Part shown: positions 11,598 to 23,186 of the stretch, piece by piece
How the letters are laid out: the number at the start of each line of letters is the position of its first letter
How positions within the stretch are numbered: position 1 is the first letter of the stretch
Assembly (NCBI GenBank): GCA_000469685.2
Contig: LS997562.1
Span: forward strand, 16,462,325 to 16,526,324
From: Haemonchus contortus
Lineage: Eukaryota; Nematoda; Chromadorea; Rhabditida; Trichostrongylidae
Length of the DNA stretch: 64,000 nt
Reading direction: 5' to 3'
Program-made: the position numbers and the translations under genes
The notes under the pieces: generated by a model
Database searches by the model: none
Seen by the model: the letters and a program-made list of their open reading frames with translations, nothing else
Told to the model about the DNA's origin: nothing

Positions 11598-12149
11598 CAG
11601 GGTGAAAGGCTATCCGAGTTTATCATGTCGACCCACACTATCCATGGTAACTCGCAGTTTCAGAAGTCCTCTCATTTCCGATGGACATGGGAGTCGCCTG
11701 GTGGGCAGTTCCATAATGAAATAGATCACATCATCGTCAATCGGAAGTTTTGCCTGACTGACGTCGCTGTTGTTCCGAAGTTCTACACGGGATCAGACCA
11801 TCGTCTCCTCCAAGGTAGACTCCGCTTTTCAGTGCGTGGGGAGAGAGCTGCGAAGTTCAGGAAACGAAGCCCCAAGACTGTGGTCAATTGGGATCACTTC
11901 GCTTCATTGGCGAGTTTGTGGTAAGATTCCGTCAACGACAACATCGATGAAGAATACGACCGGCTCGTCGAACATCTTCACGATTTCGACAGGAGAGCTG
12001 AGAGTCTCAAAGATGTCAAGAAAAGTCTCTCTTCGAAGACTCTCGAGCTGATACGCCAGCGTGGTATCGCGCGAGCTACAGGCAATCACCAACAAACGTC
12101 CGAACTTGCGAAGCTATGCAGAGAAGCGATAAAGGAAGATCTGAAATAG

Positions 12150-12950
12150 AGAAGAGCAGCAGTTATAGACGAAGCCGCCGAGGCCGGAAAGAGTATTCGC
12201 AAGGCCCGACGGAATTTCGCCAATTACAAGACTAAAATGACTTCCCTTCGTCGTCCTGACGGAACAGTTACTGCAGTCCGAAGGGCAATGGAGAAAGCCA
12301 TCTACGACTTCTACTCTGATCTCTTCGACAGCCACGTCTACATGCCTACCTGCCATCTTAGGCAAGACGGATACGCCGTCCCTTCAGTTCTCCCTTCCGA
12401 AATTCGACATGCCATCACGTCGATGAGGAATGGTACAGCACCCGGTCCCGACAGGATCAAAGCAGAACATCTGGAGAGCCTTGCGCCAGTCATTGTCAAA
12501 ACCCTGGCCCGGCTTTTCACGCGGTACCTGTCGCAATGCAAAGTGCCCACTTCGTGGAAAACTAGCAAGACCGTGTTGCTGCATAAGAAGGGAGATCCAG
12601 ACGACATTGGCAATTATCGCCCACTTTGCCTGCTGTCTGTAATCTAAAAACTCTTCGCACGAGTCATCCTTAACAGGATTGGCAGAATATTAGATGAAGG
12701 ACAGCCATGCGAGCAAGCAGGGTTCCGGAAAGGGTTCAGTACAATCGATCACATCCACACCGTTACAAGACTCATTGAAGTATCGCGAGAATACAAAATG
12801 CCGTTATGTCTTACGTTCATCGATTTAAAGTAAGCCTTTGATACCGTCGAGACAGAATCGGTAATTGAAGCCCTGGGCAACCAGGGTGTCCCTACTCAAT
12901 ATGTAAGGATGCTTCGTGAGCTCTACAACAACTTCACGACCAGGACCTCG
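12150..12950 (+). pseudogene. RTE reverse transcriptase domain, N-terminal half (broken)
   Basis: The frames read through TAPGPDRIKAEHL, PTSWKTSKTVLLHKKGDP, IGNYRPLCLLSVI, a stop, then CEQAGFRKGFSTIDHIHTV and a LTFIDLK segment with a stop where AFDT should follow. These are RT blocks upstream of the catalytic FADD. The FADD block is deleted here but survives in the copy at 17410-17748. No product can be active. Confidence 0.85.
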
Positions 12951-13692
12951 CCAGGCGGAACAAATGCCCGAATTTGACAACGCTTGCGGAAAGATCGGCT
13001 TTAGCTGAACTTAACGAAGACGATGTTCATGCGAAACGGATCGGCACCTGATGCTAATTTCATGCTGAACGGAACGAATATCTCTGAATGCTTCAGCTAT
13101 GTGTATCTAGGTGTGTATGATGAGCGACCTAGCTTCGGGGCTGAACAGAGAGAAACGCGCGGCGTGGGGAGCATTTAAGAACATCGAGGGAGTAGTGAAG
13201 AAAACGAAGAACATCCGGCTCCGCGCTCACCTTTTCGACGCTGCGGTCCTTTCTGCTTTGACATACGCCTCAGAGACTTCGACTCTACGAAAGCAGGATG
13301 AGCATGCAGTTAGCGTCATTCAACGCGCTGTGGAATGGACGATGCTCAGAATTCCCTATACACGCAAGTGCAGAGGGGAATCCGGAGTTCCGAGCTCCGT
13401 CGACGAATGAAGATCAGGTGGGCCGGTTACGTTATGCGATATAATGATGACCGTTGGACCAGGGCGGTTACGGACTGGATCCCTCGGGACGTCAAGCGAA
13501 CACCAGGACGGCCGCCAACGAGATGGTCAGACTTCTTCACGAAAGCTCTTGCCTGCCTGTCTTGCCCCGTGTCCCTCGAGCGAGCGCGATTCACTGGACT
13601 ACTCTGGCTCGCGACAGGGACGAATGGAGACGTTACTGGCGCCCGCTCGAGGAAATCGACGATCAACGGGAGTACAGGTGATACAGGTGATG

Positions 13693-15158
13693 TCCTGATT
13701 GGTCCTGGAATGGTCTTGAGGTTTTGTGAGCAAAGAAGTGAGGTTTGAGAATGCTCACATAGCATTGGAACTCTGCGATCCCTCGACCGTGTGGGTGGTA
13801 GAGTACACCGTTCGATCCTCTGTACACCAGCGGGGAGTACAATGTTTTTTCAGAAGAGTTCAGAGGCATCGTCCTCTTGTGCGCGTGAGATTCATGTGCA
13901 TCTCTGCCCGCATCCTGGTAGCATAGTGATGTGGGTACCTGGATTAGATAACCTTGGAATGTAGCTTGCTACTCCTCAAGCTATCGCGATGAACCAGGGT
14001 GGCCTCAAAAAGTCGGACGAAGGCCACGACACGGGAAGTTCTTTTAGATCCCATAGAATTATTAGTGTCAGGGTGTCAGAAGATTTCGAAAAAAAATTGC
14101 CTTCCAACTTTGGAAGCATGTTGCTCACGAACGCGCTAAAGAATAACTATAGATCCGATAGCAGGGAAAGGGGCGTTGTCCTAGATCAATACTGTAGCTT
14201 ATCGGTATTCGACGTGGTCCTTCCAAGTAAGTAATCGTAGACCAAACGATATGCCGCGAGACGACTACCTGAGCCTCCTTTTTCTCCATAACAAAACTAA
14301 TCCACTTCGACACTCAGACTTGGAATGAGATATGGTGGCTGATTGGCAGCAGTGACCCCCTCTTGTCACCCACCATATTGGCGCGATCGCTTCCTCTTGG
14401 AATTGATTTGCTTCGGCGAAGTTCGTCGAAGCGAACGCCCACTGTCTTCAAATACCAAAACTGTTCTCGTCCCCCGTCAAAACAAACCTCCTTAAAGTCT
14501 CAGGAAGCCGGCGGAAAAGACGATCTCTACTTCCTAATCCATCATCCACTACGTCCTACGCAAAAGTCCCCTCCGAAGAGGAAGCATTGCAGATATCGCG
14601 CACCCCTCAACTGAGCAGGAGCGTCGAGTGCGAGTCAGTGGGTGCCAGAAGCTCCTCGACTGTAAGTCAAGTGCGAGTCAGTGGGTGCCAGAAGCTCCTC
14701 GACTGTAAGCAAACGACGGTATCAACCCAAATGATTATCGCTCAGGACAAAAAGTGGATGTCATACTGAAATCCAAGCATGAAATCTCAATGCCTACCGA
14801 CGGAGGCAAGGCCAAAGCCCGCTGTGAAGCAAGGCGTTCACTCCAAGGGAGACATGAGCTCATTCTTTCTCGGCTCAATCAGGTGTCTCACTAGGAGATC
14901 CTATGAAAGTGCGCTGGGGTGGAGGAAAAAAGGAAAAAATCCGCCAACTATCAGAAAGTCAAGTAGGTACTACTAGGTTAATGAATTGCGTCATGGCTTT
15001 TTTCATATAGGAGGAATGGCATCAATGCCCTATACGGCTGAAGGAGAGACATTGTGGCTAAGAAGGCTCACTATCTTTATCACTGATCTAAGTTTATCGC
15101 AGCGGTTATTTTGTGTTGGAAAATTCTCTTAAAAAATTCTTCTGAATTTTCTTAAAGG
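13693..15158. other. No gene recognised
   Basis: The frames are short and carry no family motif. The stretch holds a two-unit tandem duplication (14628-14709) and a GC-richer, Ser/Lys/Pro-coding frame at 14363-14614 with no recognisable homology. Confidence 0.4.
14628..14709. repeat. 39-bp tandem duplication, 43-bp period
   Basis: Two copies of a 39-bp unit starting GTGCGAGTCAGTGGGTGCC (14628-14666 and 14671-14709) are separated by TCAA and appear identical. A two-unit array with identical copies points to a recent replication slip or local duplication. Confidence 0.9.
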
Positions 15159-15497
15159 TTGCATATGGATCTGCAGAGGCTCTACAGAGAAGACCACGCT
15201 TTCTCCAAGGCCATTGTCGGTGATTTAACGCTGAGATTGGTTCCAGATGAACGGCTGAAGAGCTCCACATCGGGACTAACGGAATGGACTGGAATGAGCA
15301 GGGTGAAAGGCTGTCCAAGTTCATCATGTCAACCCACATCATCCATGGTGACTCTCAATACCAGAAGCTCTCTCATTTGCTATGGATATGAAACCGTCTT
15401 TGGGACAATTCCAATGAAATAGACCACATCACCTTCAATGAGAGATTTTGCCTGAGTGCACGGAATCGGACCATCATCTCCTCCGATTCCGCTCCTC

Positions 15498-16185
15498 ACC
15501 AGGTAAGGGTTCAAATTCCCATGAAACTTTGAGTAGAGACCTAGGTGTATCGATAGGGCTTCGAAAGTATCAAGAAATATGGAAATGAAAACTGGAAACT
15601 GAGTTACGAGAGAAGTTGTTAGCGTTCAAAGTTTGCTAAAGTGATAGTCGAAACAAAGCGCTAAGTTAAATTAGTAGGAAAAGACGGTTTAGAAGCTTTC
15701 ATCCGGATGATCATGAATGAATCACTTAAGATGCATATCTGTCTCAAGTGATTCGGGTTTCCCCCTCCACCTCAACAAATTTTAGAAAGTGCGGTGATTG
15801 GTGAAATGTAGGCGATCGCAAATGATGGCCGAATCAATGTGGTGATCAAGTTAGTAAAAAAAAGGTTTAGGAGCTTTTATCAGAGTGAAAGCACTTTTTG
15901 CAAAAGCAAAAACGACAACAGGAAGCAAACGCTCATCGCACACTTGGAGAGGGAGAGCACTGCCACTACACCACGAGGACCCTTGTGACCATTGCGGGCA
16001 GCTGGGCTGGTCAACTGTCACTGTCGCTCCATGCTTTAAGCATGCAAACTTTGAATGCTCACAACGTTTTTGGTAGACTCATTTTGCAGTTTAAATTTTC
16101 ATATTTCTAGGTGACTTTCCAAGCCCTACCGATATACCTAGATCTCTATTCAGTGTTCCATTTGAATTTGGAATCCCCTCCTGGT
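15498..16185. mobile_element. MITE inserted in the RTE copy
   Basis: The 688-bp insertion is bounded by imperfect inverted repeats of roughly 85 bp beginning ACCAGG and ending CCTGGT. Both arms share a core close to CTAGGTRTATCGRTAGGGCT. The RTE sequence is contiguous on either side (endonuclease SDH region to the left, FRKRSPKT region to the right), so the insertion post-dates the RTE. No transposase is coded, so this is a non-autonomous element of unassigned superfamily. Confidence 0.75.
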
Positions 16186-17137
16186 TAGTGCTTGGAGAGG
16201 TAGCTATGAAGTTTCGGAAACGAAGCCCTAAGACCTCCATCAACTGGGACCACTTCGCTTCCGTTGCGACTAGATGGGAAGATTCCGTTATCGACAATAT
16301 CGACGAAGAATACAACCAGCTCGTCGAACATCTTCACAATAGCGCTAGAAAAGCAGAGAGTCTACAAAAAGCAAGAGACGACTCTCTTTGAAGACTCACG
16401 TGCTGTTATGTTAGCGTGGAATCGCGCGTGCTACAGGCAATCATTAACAAACGTCCAAACTTGCGAAGCTATGTAGAGGAGCGATAAAGGAAGATCTGAG
16501 AGATAAGAGCTGCAGTTATGGACGAAGCTGCCGAGGCCGTAAAGAACATCAGCAAAGCCCTTTACCAATTACAAGACCAAGATGACTTCTCTTCGTCGTC
16601 CCGACGGAACAGTTACTTTATTTCGAAGGTCAATGGAGGATGTCATCTACGACTTCCACTTAGGTCTCTTCGACAGCTACGTCTACCTGCCTACCCACCA
16701 TCTTAAGCAAGACGGTTATACCATCCCTTCAGTTCTCCCTTCCGAAATCTGGCTTGCCATCACGCCGATGCAGAATTGTACGGCGCCTGGCCCGATAGGA
16801 TAAAACCAGGACATCTGACGAGTCTTCCACCAGTCATCGTCAGAACTCTGGCTAGGTTCTTCGCGCGGTACCTGTCCAAATACAAAATGCCCACGTCGTG
16901 TAATTAGCAAGACTGTGCTGCTGTATAAAAAGGGAGATCCAGACGGTATTGACAATTATCGCCCAATCTGCCTGCTGTCTGAAATCTACACTTTTCACGC
17001 CTGTCGTCCTGAACAAGATTGGCTGAATATTAGATGAAGGACAGCCATGCGAGCAGGCAGGGTTTCGCAGAGGGTTCAGTACAATCCATCATATCTACAC
17101 TCTTAAAAGACTCATTGAAGTATCACGAGAGAACAAA

Positions 17138-17748
17138 ATGCGGTTATGTCTTACGTTCATCGAGTTGAAGAAAGCCTTCGACACTGTTGAGGCAGAAGCG
17201 GTAATTGAAGCCATGGGCAACCGGGGTTTCCCTACTCAGTATACAAGGACGCTTCAAGAGCTCTACGACAACTTCACGGCCAGAATTTCACCATTCTACA
17301 AGGAAGTCATTAGCAACGTGAAGAGAGGTGTCCGGCAGGGCGATACCATTTCGCCGAAATTTTTTCAGTGCCGCTCTCGAGAATATTACGCGTCATTTGG
17401 AATAGGTAGTTGGGAGTGAAGGTCGACGGCCGCTACTTACATCACCTCCGCTTTGCAGACGACATCGTGCTTATAACACCGAACATCGTGCAGGCGAAAC
17501 GGATGCTGGCCGAGTTTCACAGCGCTTGTGGAAGGATCGGCTTGAGACTGAATTTAACGAAAGCGATGTTCATGATTAACGGATTGAGACCTTATGCTCC
17601 CTTCACGCTAAACGGAAAGAATGTCTCCGAATGCTCTAGCTATGTGTGTCTAGGTCGGGAAGTCAACATGATGAACGACCCAGCTCCGGAGCTGTGCAGA
17701 AGGAAACGCGCCGCGTGGGGAGCATTCAAGAATATCGAGGAGCAGTGA
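17138..17748 (+). pseudogene. RTE reverse transcriptase palm (broken)
   Basis: Two adjoining frames encode FIELKKAFDTVEAEAVIEA, VKRGVRQGDTISPKFF and, after a frameshift near 17405, YLHHLRFADDIVLITPN followed by RIGLRLNLTKAMFM. AFD and FADD are the two carboxylate-bearing palm motifs of non-LTR RT, so the catalytic residues are intact although the frame is broken. A further frame to 18308 carries the C-terminal RLRAHLF and SELRRRTKI segments common to all copies in the window. Confidence 0.88.
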
Positions 17749-18290
17749 AGAAGACAAAGAACATCCGACTCCGCGCTCACCTTTTCGACACTGCTGTTCT
17801 TCCTGCTTTGACGTACACCTCGGAGACTTGGACTCTACGAAAGCAGGATGAGCATGCTGTCAGCGTTGCTCAACGCGCTTTGGAAAGGACGATGCACGAC
17901 ATTTCCCTGTACACGCAAGTGCAGAAGGGAATCCGGAGTTCCGAGCTCCGTCGACGAACGAAGATCAGGGATGCCGTTGATTACGCCAAGAAATTGAAGA
18001 TCAGGTGGGCGGACACGCTAGGCGACATAGTAATTACCGTTGGACCAGGGCGGTTACTGACTGGATCCCTCGGGACATCAAACGAACTCCAGCATGGTCG
18101 CCAACTAGATGGTCAGACTTCTTCACGAAAGCTCTCAATGAAAGGAATGTTAGACCTCGTGTCCCTTAAGCGAGGACGATACACTGAACCACTCTATCTC
18201 GTGACAGGGACGAAGGGAGACGTTACTAGCGCCCGCTCGAGGAAATCGATGTCCAACGGGACAACAGGTGATACAGGTGAATCACTGGGT

Positions 18291-18879
18291 GAGGGCACAG
18301 AGAAGTAGGAGCTGCTGTCAGGTCTTTTTACAAGATTGAGGGGATACATAGGATTTCATGCATTTTTTTAAACTCCCGGAACATCATTGCTCCCTCAGCA
18401 TGAAAATTTAGCCTCACCAGTCAGTCCCTAACGCTCCATTCATGCATCATATAATCGTAAGTTGTATCCTTTAATGGATAATAAAACCATAAGAAACCGC
18501 ATTGGCAATCCAACTTGCACTCTCAAAAAGTTGCATGGCAGGTGCAGGATGTTAATCACTCTACCGAAAGCCCGTCGTTCAGACCATAAAAACACCGTAC
18601 TGTTTGTGAGAAGGATAAGCGTACGTGTATTGTAGTGATGATGGTAGACGCGGAAACTGGAAGCGTGAACAACTGAATAATGACGTGATCTTTTCAAGGT
18701 TCTGTTCAACCATGACTCAGGTCTCTTTTGTTGATACAATACCTCTCAAAAGAACAAAACACTTGTCAAAGGTCCGTAGCATGGCGTCTCCTCTATCGGA
18801 TTGATATCAAACCCTTCAGCTGCGTGGTGACACGAATTTATGTAAATCAAAAACATTTTATTTTGAAAAAGAGCTCTGT
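18291..18879. other. No gene recognised
   Basis: A gap between the RTE 3' end and the Tc1/mariner remnant. A 99-codon minus-strand frame at 18440-18739 has no recognised motif. Confidence 0.4.
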
Positions 18880-19365
18880 TGTGCCCACCTTAGTTGAAGA
18901 TGAGACCGAAATACGATTCGGCTTGCCGCTGAACTGGGCCAACATCGGTATTGTACCCTTCCGCCTCAATGGCAGACTTGAGGTCATCCTCTAGGTCCTA
19001 TTTCCCAACAACAGGTGTTCTGCCTATCATGCTTGAATGTTTGAGATTTGATTGCGACCAGTCCACTTTAAAACACTGATTTCTTTTTCGGATTGGACAA
19101 TGCCCATTTGAACGTCACTTTCATTGAAGAGGTTGACTTCTGTTAAGCAAAATCGTTTTGGGACGGAAGGTAACAAGTGCGGCCCTCCAAACCATGTGAA
19201 TAAATTGCTTTGCCAAGGTTGCTTCATTGAACAGCCACCGACTTTTCGATAGCTGAAAGGTGATTCGGCCTGTTGAAAATAAACTTCGTCGCTGTGAAAA
19301 ATCAACCTCCTGCAAAAAACTCTCCAAAAAAAAAACATGAAGGATATTGCCTGGATATGGTTGAC
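18880..19365 (-). pseudogene. Tc1/mariner-superfamily transposase remnant
   Basis: On the minus strand two overlapping frames together resemble the middle and C-terminus of a DDE transposase: RLIFHSDEVYFQ (the second Asp and following E of the SDE block), then after a frameshift KSRWLFNEATLAKQ and VWRAALVTFRPK, the position of the VTVWCG block. Further down come RTPVVGK and EDDLKSAIEAE, matching the C-terminal LKSRIEAE-type segment. Stops and frameshifts make it inactive. Terminal repeats were not located. Family assignment rests on these short matches. Confidence 0.6.
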
Positions 19366-21700
19366 ACATCTTTTAACGGCCTCCTAGGTTCTCTTCAAAT
19401 GGTCTTTCTCAATCCAAAGGATGAAAACGGCCTCTGAAACCGATTGATCGGCAAAATGGACATCACCATCGAAAATTATCTCCAACTATAACGACATGCA
19501 GAAGGTGTTTTGCCTAAGGCATTCCTATGTAGTTGACGATAACGGCGGCAGAGGTGAAGTGTGTGGCTGTAGAGCTATTGCAGTGACTAGCTTAGTCAGA
19601 AAACTCTCTAGGACAATGCAGGGTTCGATTTCAGTGCACGATGAGCCTAAGAAATCGAAAAGTAGACGAGAGTTGGACCTTTCCTAATACATATGCTACC
19701 AAGTAAGCTCAGTACTCAGCCGTTCTTTGATATGTGTTTTATACTTCGGATTGCCCGGAAGGCCACCACTTCCTTCTTACATTACAGTACAACTGAGAAT
19801 GAGAGACAGGCGAGAGAGTATAATATTCAGTATGCATATCTCATAAATTTGGCAGTTTCATGATGCCAAACGGCTCAATCGAAAGTTTTATGGTCGTCCG
19901 GAAAGTATCTGTCAACCATTTCACAATAGTCCAAATTGTATTGGAATGGGAATCGTCCAAATTTTGTGGAATGTCCTGGAAGGTTCATGGATCAAATATT
20001 TAGGGACATGGCCCACTTTTATGCACATAACATTTCTGGCTTCCTCTTCCTTGCTTATTAAATCCGATAATGGCCGAGCTGCCTTCATATATTCGACTGA
20101 TTCCTTTTTAAGATTTAAAATTTTATTCGTTCGTTGCTGAAACCTACCGAAGTTTTCATCAGGTATTTGACTTTAAAGCCCCTTATGAATGATTCTGTGC
20201 TTCGCCTTTCGCTGAAAAAAAGCCTACCAGTCTACATGTACCTCATTCCAATGCCTTGTAGTCAAAAACAAGGTGATCGAAGATGGACGTCGATCTCCTG
20301 CAGTCATTCAACCAGCTGCAAGTCCAAGCTAACATAAAAGCTGCGAGTATGTTGTACAATAAGATGTTATACAATGTTATACAGTACAAATGTGTAGCGT
20401 AATCATATAGTTTCCATACAGGAACACCCACAACATTCAACGTTGTGTAGTCTGGACTATTGCGAAACATTCTGCTAATAGTACTTTCCGAGTTACCTAA
20501 CGGGTGAAAACCTTTCAAGCTTTTACGAACGAATAAGATGAGTTGTGTAACGAGAATCTGACAGGTGTATTAAGCGCTGAACGTTTCACTTTTCTTCCAG
20601 ATATTTTATATCCAAAAGTCAGATATTTTAGCATGGAAATTACATTTCATATGGGTTACCCTTACCTTTCCGGAATTTTTCATCCGGATCGTTATTGAAA
20701 CGGCCTTTGCGCCTCATGAAATTTGAGAACTGAGTTACTTGTATTACTGGAGGTCCTAACCGTTCATTGTTGAACAAGTGCACAAGGGCATTCGAAGTAT
20801 CACTGTGCAAACTTACATTCTGGTCTGCTCCCATGTCGCTTCCATTCAGCCGTCACTCTTTTACCAACTTCGAAGTCACATAATTCCATGCCGCACCAAC
20901 ATGACAATTTTCCGAGCCTTCCCGTCTCTAAGTCGATGGATACATATCGTACTCCCCCATTTCTTCGGTCGGGAGTGATCAATACTAAAACCTTCGTTGC
21001 TTCCTATCTATAACCTCGGAACAAAGACGAAACGGAGTTTACTAAAATGAGTCATTGTGACTTACATTCAACCAGTTGTTTCACCCACGTCATTCCGAGC
21101 TCTCATGACAAATTTCTCGGGCAAAGTCGAAAATTATGACGTTTCTTTTATCGTCTCCAAAAGGAAGTAATGAATTGCCGATTTCAATACAAATAAATCG
21201 TCAAAACTGCTGCTTTTTTCATAATACTTCTTTTGTTTCACTTCTGGATGACTAAAGTGGGACGAGTTAGGTTTATCCTCATATACACAACAAGCTGATG
21301 CCATTCGCTATGCCACTGATAAATATTGGTCATTATCATCAATCGAATATCGATCGGTATCGATTGGTTTCGGAGTAACGGCTGTTCCATTACGTCTCCG
21401 GTTGAGAGTTTTCACTAATCATTTTCAAAAGAGTTACGCCATGAATATACCTCGACTCTCTTTTTGATCACGAGTTATTAAATTTTGTTTGGATGGTTGT
21501 CTTATGCTCCTACACATTGTAATTGTTGTTAATTCTCGTGATATGCAAACATGTGATGTGCACAAGACTTCGGAGCACCTTAATATGCCAGTTAATCCCC
21601 TATGAGATGCGCTGCAGAATTGCGTCTTATTCATGCTGGAAGATAACCTCCAGGAATCTTATGGCCCCCCTTTTGAAACATTTTGTCTCTTTGAACCTTC
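19366..21700. other. No gene recognised
   Basis: AT-rich with no conserved domain. Two overlapping minus-strand frames at 20640-20982 form a mildly coding-like patch (WCGMELCDFEVGKRV and FNNDPDEKFRKGKG) but match no family known to me and have no clear splice sites. A stretch near 19940-20060 weakly resembles 32100-32230 (shared TTCCTTGCTTA neighbourhood), so part of this may be an old dispersed repeat. Confidence 0.4.
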
Positions 21701-22239
21701 TTAACCCATTGACGACCGCGTGACCCGCCGGCGGTCCACACCATTTATATTATTTATCAAGTGTTCTTATAATTTTTTCCTGTTTTCAAGTATCAGCTGA
21801 GCTCACAACCTTCTAGAGAATCTTGAGGCATCGTGGTCCAGGAATCATTCACTTCCAACTACAGTTATAAGAGAAATTAAAAGTTAATGTAAGGACAATG
21901 TAAAAGGCAAGGTTGCTAATGGGTTAATCATTATCAGAAATCATTTCGGATAATTTTCACGAGTTTTTTTGGTAATGCTAATGACGACCGTCTTTTCAAA
22001 ATATCTCCTTTTTTGAAGTTGTTTAACGAACGAAAAATCCACCAAGGTAATGTACTCCTTCGAAAAAACACCTTAACAATCGCAAAATCAGAAGATTTTC
22101 TAGGACCACGCTGTATGTAGTTTCACTTAGGCCTGATGTAATGTTTTGAGAAGAAGAATCGAAAGAAAGTGGAAATTAAGATAAAACAAAAAATACAACT
22201 TGAGTCTACATGTGGATTGCATGGTCGTCAATGGGTTAA
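21701..22239. mobile_element. TTAA-flanked MITE (piggyBac-like ends)
   Basis: The element begins TTAACCCATTGACGACC and ends GGTCGTCAATGGGTTAA, inverted repeats that start directly at TTAA on both sides. TTAA target duplication followed by CCC is the signature of piggyBac-type elements. The interior is non-coding; an internal GCTAATGGGTTAA near 21915 repeats part of the terminus. No transposase is present, so it would have depended on one in trans. Confidence 0.75.
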
Positions 22240-23070
22240 AACAGAATCTGATCCTTGTTTTCTGAAGAATGGAGAGCACGCATTTCTTCCGAAGTGATTC
22301 TGCCGAGAACTTATGGTTAGAGGATCGACGATCGCCCAGCTAATTGATCTCCTCTTTTCCAATTCTCTTCTAAGATTGAGAGCTTGACTTTGAAATACTT
22401 CTCCAACAATGAAGTTCAACAAAAATACGGACCAATGTAGATCATTGACCTTGGAATGAATGTTTCCCTGAGTTTACCCTAATCTGTTTCTTCCACTTAA
22501 AATGCAGTTGATAAAACGTCGTTGAACTTCCGTCGATGAATCGACAGCTACAACTGTTTAATGAGAGGTGCTATCTTATCGTGTTGGACCAAAGAGGACC
22601 ACCCGTCTTCTCTCCCGATGGCATGTTGTTCTTGTATTGAAGTGATGTTGTTTGCTCTTGCCAAATGTTTACTCTTCCATTTTTTCTTGCTAATTCATAT
22701 GTCTATCCATAATATTCACTGAAATGTGCCCCCTACAATGTCAATATTTCAATAGCCATTTGCTCCCACTAAACTTTTGATTCCTAAATACGGTAGCGTC
22801 GATAAGAATTTCTAGGCCAAAAAACGTGTGAAGAGTCTTTTCTAACATAACTTTTCAACTGCTCCCCTCTACCTATCACCCACTCCTCCGATTCTCACCT
22901 CTCCCTTTCCCATTCACCATCTTCAGATTTCCAAAGCTATAGTCTCTATGTTGACTTTCAAGTTGAGAAGAATGCCTGATAATGTTTTTTCAGAGTTCCA
23001 TAGTTTTCCTCTAGTTTTCATGCAAACTCAACCATCGTTCATTAAACTCGACAACCAACTTCGGAACGCT
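22240..23070. other. 5' flank of the DEG/ENaC gene
   Basis: Non-coding AT-rich sequence with a pyrimidine-rich patch near 22860-22920 (CTCCCCTCTACC and similar runs). The promoter of the trans-spliced channel gene probably lies here, but no specific element can be named. Confidence 0.4.
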
Positions 23071-23078
23071 CTTTTCAG
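23071..23078 (+). promoter_or_regulatory. Candidate SL trans-splice acceptor
   Basis: CTTTTCAG lies 18 bases upstream of the ATG at 23097. It matches the nematode acceptor consensus TTTTCAG, and there is no need for an upstream coding exon because the ATG opens the phase-consistent exon chain. In nematodes such a site just ahead of a start codon usually receives a spliced leader. It could instead be the acceptor of a 5' UTR intron. Confidence 0.6.
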
Positions 23079-23096
23079 CTACAACTACTATTCACT

Positions 23097-23186
23097 ATGC
23101 CGCTACAAATTCCCGTGATTCAGATCGATTCTCCCGAAGAAGTGGAGAAATCGTCAAATGGTAATTCGAGCCCAACAGAGTCACGG
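23097..23186 (+). CDS. DEG/ENaC exon 1
   Basis: ATG follows the acceptor CTTTTCAG by 18 bases. Thirty codons (MPLQIPVIQIDSPEEVEKSS onward) encode an acidic, Ser-rich cytoplasmic start. Donor CGG|GTAAGT, phase 0. This exon is less certain than the membrane exons because N-termini are poorly conserved in the family. Confidence 0.75.

Larger units (their letters stand above)
10924..13692 (+). mobile_element. RTE-like non-LTR retrotransposon, near full-length but broken
   Basis: The 5' leader (CACGTGCTAGAGCCTGGC) matches that of the copy at 40645. It is followed by an apurinic endonuclease domain (11028 on), a linker, an RT domain (about 12150-12950) and a C-terminal region (13110-13690), ending in the family's 3' tail ACAGGTGATACAGGTGA. 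Compared with the copy at 15159-18290, a segment of about 200 bp is missing near 12950, removing the RVRQGD and FADD catalytic region. Stops and frameshifts near 11598, 11922, 12148, 12646 and 12833 confirm it is dead. Confidence 0.9.
15159..18290 (+). mobile_element. RTE-like retrotransposon, 5'-truncated and interrupted by a MITE
   Basis: An endonuclease fragment (15159-15497) is separated by a 688-bp inverted-repeat insertion from the rest (16186-18290). The second part contains the RT with intact FADDIVLITPN (near 17450), preceded by GVRQGDTISP, so it keeps the palm residues lost in the 10924 copy. Frameshifts near 16900, 17400 and 17745 make it nonfunctional. The 3' end is ACAACAGGTGATACAGGTGA, as in the other copies. 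Confidence 0.88.

Noticed and set aside
14628..14709. Two-unit repeat considered as a CRISPR-like array
   Set aside because: Only two units, a 4-bp spacer, and a eukaryotic setting; a simple tandem duplication.
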